Source of the DNA: Myxocyprinus asiaticus
Taxonomy: Eukaryota > Chordata > Actinopteri > Cypriniformes > Catostomidae
Assembly (NCBI RefSeq): GCF_019703515.2
Contig: NC_059362.1
Coordinates: forward strand, 42,647,826-42,711,825
Direction of reading: 5' to 3'
DNA: 64,000 nucleotides
Both the position numbers and the translations under genes were made by a program. Below, piece after piece: positions 57,164 through 64,000 of the stretch (its first letter is position 1; each line of letters starts with the position of its first letter). Under the pieces are notes generated by a model. That model made no database searches. It was not told where the DNA came from and saw only the letters and a list, made by a program, of their open reading frames with translations.

Positions 57164-58189
57164 ATGGATATATCACTGCAAGAATACGATTCAACACAAT
57201 TCTGTTATCCTGCTGCGAACAACTCTTGCGTTCAAGGCATACACAGTGTAACCTCACAGACAGTGTTGTATCTCATTTTGGTTTCGGCGATGGTCGTGAC
57301 TATTCTTGGAAATACTGTGGTCATCATCTCCATAGCGCACTTCAAACAGCTCCAAACACCGACCAACATCCTGGTGATGTCTCTGGCTCTAGCAGACCTG
57401 TTGCTTGGATTAGTAGTCATGCCTTTCAGTATTATTCGTTCAGTGATTGGCTGCTGGTTCTATGGAGATGCCATCTGTTTGCTTCACTCCAGTTTTGATT
57501 TGTTCCTCACATCTGTGTCTATTTTTCATCTCATGTTTATTGCTATTGATCGATACCAAGCTGTGTGTTATCCGCTTCAGTACTCTACAAGAATAACCAT
57601 ACCTGTTGCATGGGTCATGGTGCTGTTAATTTGGACTGTAGTTGCAGTGTATTCTTATGGCTTACTATACTCAAAGGCTAATGTGAAAGGGCTGGATGAA
57701 TACATAGAATCGATATATTGTATGGGAAGTTGTATCCTCCTTTTCAATGCATTGTGGGGGGCTCTAGATACATTAATGACGTTCTTCCTGCCTTGTTCTG
57801 TTATGGTCGGACTGTATGCCAGAATTTTCTTAATTGCAAAAAAGCATGTAAGAAAAATTGGTGAGGCAAACCAGCATGAAAATGAGAGTATGTTTCAGAA
57901 TTCTCGACGATCTGAGTGCAAAGCGGCAAAAACTCTTGGTGTGGTTGTGGGTGCCTTTATCATCTGCTGGTTGCCATTTTTTGTTAACTCTTTGGTTGAC
58001 CCCTACATGAACTTTTCCACCCCAGCTGCACTCTTTGAAGTGTTTCTCTGGTTTGGGTACTTGAATTCCACCTTAAACCCCATCATATATGGCCTTTTCT
58101 ACCCATGGTTTAGAAAAACCCTTTCCCTTATTATAACAATGCGAATATTTGAACCTAACTCTTCTGACATCAATGTTTTCACTGTCTGA
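57164..58189 (+). CDS. taar13: TAAR13-type receptor T5 (two-Asp diamine receptor type)
   Basis: A 341-residue single-exon receptor identical to T4 at 328 positions. It keeps Asp112 (3.32), Asp202 (5.42), Cys105, DRY at 129-131, CWLPFF and [17 protein letters not shown]. Differences from T4 are residues 3, 8, 17, 24, 25, 26, 95, 113, 116, 117, 120, 224 and 282. Four of these lie in TM3 immediately after the amine anchor (DLFLTSVSI here, DMFLSTVSL in T4), while residues 121-223 are identical. AATAAA at 58287-58292 is a candidate polyadenylation signal. Role: olfactory receptor, probably for diamines, with tuning that may differ from T4 (inference). Confidence 0.94.
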   Translation: MDISLQEYDSTQFCYPAANNSCVQGIHSVTSQTVLYLILVSAMVVTILGNTVVIISIAHFKQLQTPTNILVMSLALADLLLGLVVMPFSIIRSVIGCWFYGDAICLLHSSFDLFLTSVSIFHLMFIAIDRYQAVCYPLQYSTRITIPVAWVMVLLIWTVVAVYSYGLLYSKANVKGLDEYIESIYCMGSCILLFNALWGALDTLMTFFLPCSVMVGLYARIFLIAKKHVRKIGEANQHENESMFQNSRRSECKAAKTLGVVVGAFIICWLPFFVNSLVDPYMNFSTPAALFEVFLWFGYLNSTLNPIIYGLFYPWFRKTLSLIITMRIFEPNSSDINVFTV

Positions 58190-58374
58190 CTCATTATCGG
58201 TTTCCTTCTTTCTTTTTTTTATTTCGATCTGACCTCACTTTGCAGCATATGGGTCATCATGTTGTTTCCTTACTTACATGACTTACAATAAAGTGCACGA
58301 ATCACATAAATAAAGACTACTGTAATGATCTTGTAACACTGTGACACATCTTTTACCATACACAATTTAAAGGT

Positions 58375-60654
58375 GATTTGTGTAATGCTTTTGATGTTAA
58401 AGTACTTTTTTTCCAATCTTACTATGCAGAGACAAATAAAAGAAAGCCATTGTTAACACTTTTCATTTGAATCATCTTATAAACAGGCTATTGTAGGCTT
58501 TTCAGCCAAAAAAAAAAAAAAAAAAAGTGTATCGCAATACAATACATGAAACAGCAAATATGTAAAAGGTAACATATGAAATATCAAACTATTGTTTTAG
58601 CCAACTGTATACAATAACATTTAAATTTCATGTGACAACTTTTCCCAATATATTTGTCACAAAACCTTTAATTTATAAAAATGCCATTGTATTTTCTTTA
58701 TCATTTTTATGTAAAGCACTTTGAATTGCTATTATGTATGAAATGTGCTTTATAAATAAACTTGCCTTGCCTTGGCTTTGTCCTGAAAACACATTTAAAC
58801 CTTTTGGTTAAAAATATACTTTCAGTATATGACCCTTGCCTAAATGTATGCTACAGTATGTGTGGTTTTATTGTGTTCACTTGTTTACTCGAGAGCGATG
58901 ATTACATTGGAATTTCATTTGTAGGACAGAAACAAAAATTCCAATTTAAGACATTTTTGAAGTAGGTGTTTGAAACCAACATAAAAAACTGCTGCTAGTA
59001 AAAAAACTCACATTTGTGTAATTGGACTTATGACTCAAAATCATTAGTTACTGAGATATCCCCCTTATGACAACAACATGACAACTAGTCCTGCTCCCTC
59101 CTATTCCACTTAAGACTTATATTTAACATTTTACTTTTGATTTATTTCAGCCAAACATCGGTATCTGCCAATAAAAGCAATTATTAGATGGCTTAGGGTT
59201 GCCACCCTTCCGTAAAATACGAGATCATCCTATATCTAAAGATGAAAAGATGCGTCCATCAAATCAATACGTAATGCGATTTGTCCAGTATTTAAGCTGG
59301 TCCGATGGCGTCATGGCTAAATTGTTCAAGATCATTGTAAATTTTGCCTACGGTGGGTAAGGGACCACCTGAAAAGTCCAAAACTCCCACCTCCGTATAC
59401 CTGGCAGTGACCGCCCTCAAAACTGTTGGTCCTCGTTTCACAATAACAATTGATCTTAGTTGGAAAGAGTCTGTGAGCGATTTTATGAATGTTCTTGTAT
59501 TAACATGAACTTGCGAGGACGCACTTAAGAGGACAGTGCTACTTAAGAGAGTTGCTGTCCATTTGTGATGTGCTGATGTGACCGTTTAGTGTCACTCGTC
59601 ATTGTAACTTCATTATATATTTGTGTGTAGCTATGTAAATACAATTTACCTTGCTAGGAAATGTTTAAAGTTTTTTTTTTTTTTTTTTACTGTAATACTC
59701 GAATGAATTAACTACTTAATTAACTACTTTAAAATCTATTAGGACTATCTATTAGGCTGCTTTTGCACAATCACTGCTTAGTTCATCAGTGCATTTGTAA
59801 CTTTGTTTTTCCACAAATTCCACTACTGGCCAAGGTGCAAGCTTCCGGGGTCAGTGAATACTGCGGTTATCCACTGAGGCCCTGTAAATGATCCTGCCAA
59901 TGGTTATGGAGGTTCACTGTGTTACCAGTAGGCCTATTGCATAATGCAAAATAAGGAGATGTGTGGAAGCTGTACTTTAGGGACATTCACCGTTTAAAAG
60001 GAGGTCTGCTCTTTCCTCCCAAAATTGGTAATTGTCAATGACATTTTTTCTTCACTCCCTATCATTTAAATTTGTATTCTTGTCTGTAACAATCATGCAT
60101 GATTAACAATCATGCTTTATTTGATTACTACTTAATTATCTATTTATCTATTTTATGCCTTTATTATTATTTTAGCCTTGTCAATAAAAATAAAATAAAT
60201 TAGACATAGATATCCTGATATTAAAGTTTCTGCAGAAAGTGTAGCTAAGCATCACAACACTGCCAGTTTAAATTGTATGACGTAATATATGCTCTTAGTG
60301 TTTTTTCGATTACGCAATACTACTTAAATTACGCTGGCTTTTGGAAACGGGCCACAAAACTAAGATAAACCGTACGATGGATTCTACTATCTACTTAGGT
60401 GTTGAGGCCCTGGAGGATTGATCCACTTTAACAACTAGCTGTGGGTTAAACACTTCCAAATGTCAGGGAATATGTCCAAATATGTCTTAGTTGTGAGAAA
60501 ACACATCATCCTAATGCATAATCCTAATGTAATCCAACACCTTAATGTGCATTCTGATTTATGCAAAATGAATTTTGAGGGTTTATGCACATATAATTTC
60601 AGGTTTTTAATTTGAGCCTGACAGGAGGCTATTCAGAATTGAGTTTATGTAAAT
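58375..60654. other. Gene-free stretch
   Basis: No gene is supported. An A run lies at 58507-58526 and a T run at about 59669-59686. The words GGGTTGCCACCCTTCCGTAAAATACG (about 59208) and a GTTTCACAATAACAANTGATCTTAG / CTAAGNTAA-like inverted pair (about 59440 and 60360) suggest DNA-transposon remnants, not classified. Confidence 0.4.
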
Positions 60655-61300
60655 TAAAAGAATATTACGGGTTCAATACAACTTAAACTCAATCTACAGC
60701 ATTTGTGACAATGTTGATTACCACAAAAAATAATTTCGATTTATCCGTCCTTTTCTTTAAAAAAAAAAATAAAAAAAGCACAAATCTGGGTTACAGTGAG
60801 TCACATACAATGGAAGTGAATGGGGCCAATTTTTGGAGGGCTTAAAGGCAGAAATATTAAGTTAATTTTATAAAAGCACTTACATTAATTCTTCTGTTAA
60901 AACGCATGTGTTATTTGAGCTGTAAAGTCGTTTAAATCGTCATTTTACTGTCATTTTAGGCTTTGGGGGTTTGTTGACATTACAATGTCATGGAAATGAA
61001 GTTGTAAAATTGGCTTTAACTTTACACAGAAAAGGTTAGTAAGTGATTTTATCACACTTAAATCATGTTATCATGCATATTGTTTATGTTTTATGGCAAT
61101 ACTTTTGAAACAGTAAGTATTTTAACATTTACGGTTGGCCCCTTTCACTTCCATTGTAAGTGTCTTACTGTAACCCAAATTGGTGATTTTTTTAAAGAAA
61201 AGGAGGGGCAAGTCAAACTTAATTTTTGTGGTTATCAATATTATGCCACAAATGCTGTCGATTGAGCTTAACTTGTTTTCCACCTGAATATTCCTTTAAG
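60655..61300. mobile_element. Long-inverted-repeat MITE, copy B (intact)
   Basis: Left arm GGGTTCAATACAACTTAAACTCAATCTACAGCATTTGTG and right arm (inverse of CACAAATGCTGTCGATTGAGCTTAACTTG, then TGAATATTCC) form inverted repeats with an extra inner pair (CTGGGTTACAGTGAGTCAC and CTTACTGTAACCCAA). Paralogous to 44480-45355 but lacks the nested TTAA insertion. Confidence 0.65.
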
Positions 61301-61319
61301 AATGTATTTTTTATTTTAT

Positions 61320-61785
61320 TTTTGGATTTTTCCCCTTTTTCTCCCAATTTGGAATGTCCAGTTCCCAATGCGCTCTAAGTCCTCACGGTCATGTAGTGAT
61401 TTACCTCAGTCTGGGTGGCGGAGGATGAATCCCAGTTGCCTCTGTGTCTGAGACCGTCAACCCGCACGTCTTATCACATGGCTTGTTGAGTGTGTTGCCA
61501 TGGAGACATAGCGCGTGTGGAGGCTTCACGCCATCTACCGCGGCATCCATGCTCAATCCACCACGCGCCCCACCGAGAGCGAACCACATTATAGCGACCA
61601 CGAGGAGGTTACCCCATGTGGCTCTACCCTCCCTAGCAACCGGACCAGTTTGGTTGCTTAGGAGACCTAGCTGGAGTCACTCAGCATGCCCTGGGATTAG
61701 AACTAGCAAACTAGCGAACTCCAGGGGTGGTAGCCAGCGTGTTTTACCAATGAGCTACCCAGGCTCCCCTTCCTTTAAGAATGTT
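61320..61785 (-). mobile_element. tRNA-derived SINE, reverse strand
   Basis: Read on the minus strand from about 61785, a tRNA-like head contains an A-box-like GGTAGCTCATTGGTAAAA (about 61763-61746) and a B-box-like GTTCTAATCCC (61703-61693, consensus GGTTCGANTCC) at a tRNA-like spacing. The body continues GAGTGACTCCAGCTAGG...TCCTAAGCAACC to about 61320. Such tRNA-headed SINEs are common in cyprinids. The degraded B box suggests it is not active. Confidence 0.65.
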
Positions 61786-62334
61786 AATGTGAGTTAATGT
61801 GCATTATGATTCAGTGTTTTGTTTATAACTGAGACCAGTTACTCTGAAACACAGAAGACATGTAGAGACATAGAGAATAAAGTTATGTATTTCAAAAGTT
61901 GTGTGATTAATTACAGCATCAGTGATTTGAAACAAGGTAGCATAAAAAGCAGAATCACCAAACTATCGGTATTGGCAGATGCTGTGCTAAATAATCGGAT
62001 ATCAGTATATTTGCATGCACATTTTGTAGCATCACGATTAGATATTATTTGAGATGTAAGAATTCAAAATATCTGACATGAAATACATTCTTGGTTTGAT
62101 GCAACAACAGGCTCATTAAACAGGGTAAAAATGTTTGTGGTCCCATGGCTAATTCTAGCTGCTGCTGATGTAATTCCTGTCCACTCCCATCAACGAAAAG
62201 AGATGCGTGTCATTTTCTTTTAAAGCTGAGGAGAAAGATCAACTCCTGCTCACTGGCAGTGGAGCTCTGCTTTAGGATTCTTTATTCTTATCATAAACAT
62301 GGATGTTGAACTTTAAAGCTGTGAAGACTTCCTC
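61786..62334. other. T6 upstream region
   Basis: No gene is seen. No TATA or splice arrangement like that of T1-T5 is obvious; a TTTTAAAG at about 62218 is a weak candidate core element. The ATG at 62300 opens a four-codon upstream frame (Met-Asp-Val-Glu-Leu, then stop) before the T6 start. Confidence 0.35.
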
Positions 62335-63330
62335 ATGGAATCAGCTGACTATCATTGCTTTCCATTCAGGAATACAAGCTGTTCTCTAAACTTTCATTTT
62401 AATTATTTCAATGTCTTGTTGTTCTTGTATATATCTGTAATCTGTATGCTCACGGTGTGTGGAAATCTACTTGTCATTGTGTCTATTGCTGTTTTCAAAC
62501 AGCTTCACACCCCCACCAACCTCATCGTTCTTTCCCTGGCCGTGTCTGACTTCCTGGTGGGAATGTGTGTGATGCCAGTTGAAAGCATTAGAAGCATTAA
62601 CTCTTGTTTTTATATGGGCAAGTCCCAATGTCTTATCTTTAATGTCATCGTGTCCATTATTGGGTCTGTGTCACTCATGAATATTGTGTTTGTAGCTATT
62701 GATCGATATTTTGCTGTGTGTAATCCACTCCAGTATATGTCAAAAATGACCATTAGAAAAACACTCAGCTATATAGGTTTTGGGTGGACTATGTCCATCT
62801 TATATAATCTAGTAATAATAGGCTTTGACTATTCAAACCAGCCAGGAACAACTTTGATTTGTATGAGGGAGTGTGCAGTGCCTGTGAGCAACTCACGGGG
62901 TCCAATTGATTTGATAGTCAGCTTTTTAGCTCCATGTATAGTGATGGTAATTCTGTACATAAAAATCCTCAAAGTGGCCTTGAGACAAGCTAAAGCAATT
63001 TCCAATTCTACAAAGAAAGGAGCATCTCAGATAAATCAAAAGTCATCCAGGAAATCAGAAATGAAAGCAACAAAAACACTGGGCACTATTGTGTTCGTTT
63101 ATTTAATTTGCTGGATTCCCTGGTATATAATGACAATTAATATACAACATTTTCAAAATTCTTATGAAACTTTCTCTGCTTTACTGTGCTTATTTTACAC
63201 TAATTCATGCATCAACCCTTTTATATATGCAGTATCATACCCATGGTTCAAAAAGTCAGCAAAGCTTGTGCTTACACTAAAAATATTTCAGGCAGCAAGT
63301 AAGCAATTTAACTTATTTCCTGAAGACTGA
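62335..63330 (+). CDS. Class III TAAR receptor T6 (Asp at 5.42, none at 3.32)
   Basis: A 331-residue single-exon receptor with seven helices and TAAR landmarks: Asn13 glycosylation site, Cys99 (3.25) and ECL2 cysteines at 176/180, DRY at 123-125, CWIPWY in TM6 and NSCINPFIYAVSYPWFK in TM7. Counting from Cys99, position 3.32 is Val106, so the classical amine anchor is absent. Asp192, eight residues before Pro200 (5.50), falls at 5.42. This inverted placement is described for the teleost class III TAAR clade. Candidate polyadenylation signal AATAAA at 63409-63414. The subtype number is not assigned. Expected to recognise amines by the non-classical TM5 anchor. Confidence 0.92.
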   Translation: MESADYHCFPFRNTSCSLNFHFNYFNVLLFLYISVICMLTVCGNLLVIVSIAVFKQLHTPTNLIVLSLAVSDFLVGMCVMPVESIRSINSCFYMGKSQCLIFNVIVSIIGSVSLMNIVFVAIDRYFAVCNPLQYMSKMTIRKTLSYIGFGWTMSILYNLVIIGFDYSNQPGTTLICMRECAVPVSNSRGPIDLIVSFLAPCIVMVILYIKILKVALRQAKAISNSTKKGASQINQKSSRKSEMKATKTLGTIVFVYLICWIPWYIMTINIQHFQNSYETFSALLCLFYTNSCINPFIYAVSYPWFKKSAKLVLTLKIFQAASKQFNLFPED

Positions 63331-63414
63331 TGATATGACAATATGCGTATTGTTAGTAAATGTACATGTGCATGTGGGTAATCTGATGTTTGCTTTTTGA
63401 TAAAGAGAAATAAA

Positions 63415-64000
63415 TGCTCTAAAACCTTTACCTGCCTGGTTCTTTTAGCTTTTAGAATGACAATCCACAGAAAGGCAGACAAAAAGGGGTCATTACTGTA
63501 TAATGTGCAGGGTATTGTAACTGTGTTTATAATAATTGTCCCATGTGTAAATAATATTTATTACACAAGTCTGTGTGTGATTTGTGTATTTCTTGTAGGG
63601 CCTGTATGTCTTACATGTGATGTCTACTTTTATTGGATTTCTAAAACAGCCATTCGCTAACAAGCTTTCAAATAAATACAATTTTCACAGACTTCATTGC
63701 TTCAACAAACCACAGCAGCAAAATATGATTGTTTCAATGTTTGACTGTCATGCAAAAGTCTGATAGGCCTACCATACTCTGTAATGTTCAAAAAGTGTCA
63801 TATTACTATTAGAAATACTGCATCATTTGTTTTAGAATTTAACGATTAGTAAATATGTTTTAAATGGTTAATTATGGATAAATGTTGAAAGACTTGTGAG
63901 TTTTCCCTCTTTTACACCCTGATGTTTCTTCAGGGTGATACTGATACTCCTCTTGAGGTTGGAATATTTTTTCTGTTTGACCCTTATGAGCTTAATGTTC
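63415..64000. other. T6 3' flank
   Basis: AT-rich, nothing recognised; a second AATAAA lies at about 63671. No further receptor fragment is visible before the window ends. Confidence 0.4.

Overview
The window looks like nuclear DNA of a teleost fish, most likely a cyprinid. It is AT-rich, carries intact trace amine-associated receptor (TAAR) genes of the fish-expanded type, and is full of fish-typical transposons (Tc1/mariner, hAT, DIRS, Rex1/L2-like LINEs, Gmr1-like Ty3/Gypsy, tRNA-derived SINEs). The species assignment is inference. No bacterial or viral gene cluster is present.

The host genes are six intact olfactory-type TAAR receptors. T1 (3785-4795, +), T2 (18136-19149, -) and T3 (33996-35006, -) form one close family. 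They keep the classical amine-binding Asp in TM3, and each is preceded by a TATA-type promoter, a short non-coding first exon and an intron. T4 (47851-48876, +) and T5 (57164-58189, +) are near-identical TAAR13-type receptors, single-exon from the TATA-like box onward, with acidic residues at both D112 (3.32) and D202 (5.42), the signature of diamine (cadaverine/putrescine-type) recognition. T6 (62335-63330, +) has lost the TM3 Asp and carries Asp192 at position 5.42, the signature of the teleost class III TAARs. A further promoter plus first exon of the T1-T3 type lies at about 263-345 on the minus strand, pointing off the left edge, so a seventh family member probably lies just outside.

Between the genes, 0-3.4 kb holds an inverted duplication of the TAAR promoter and an ACTGTAAAA-type MITE. 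From 6.3 to 17.3 kb is a three-level nest: an LTR retroelement split by an SGNH-esterase L2/CR1-type LINE, itself split by a DIRS element with perfect 54-bp inverted terminal repeats. From 19.6 to 23.1 kb are a degenerate repeat, an hAT transposase fragment and a Tc1 copy. From 23.1 to 30.6 kb is a decayed Ty3/Gypsy element with the unusual PR-IN-RT order, interrupted inside its RT by a reverse-strand LINE. From 38.7 to 43.3 kb is a 4.65-kb element with ~280-bp terminal inverted repeats, into which a 1.6-kb hAT-like element has jumped.

From 45.6 to 58.4 kb is a tandem duplication of the TAAR13 unit. The downstream unit was enlarged by a second hAT-like copy and a second DIRS element with a textbook internal complementary region, and the upstream unit preserves both empty sites. 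T4 and T5 differ at only 13 residues, four of which are packed into the ligand-facing part of TM3. A tRNA-derived SINE precedes T6.
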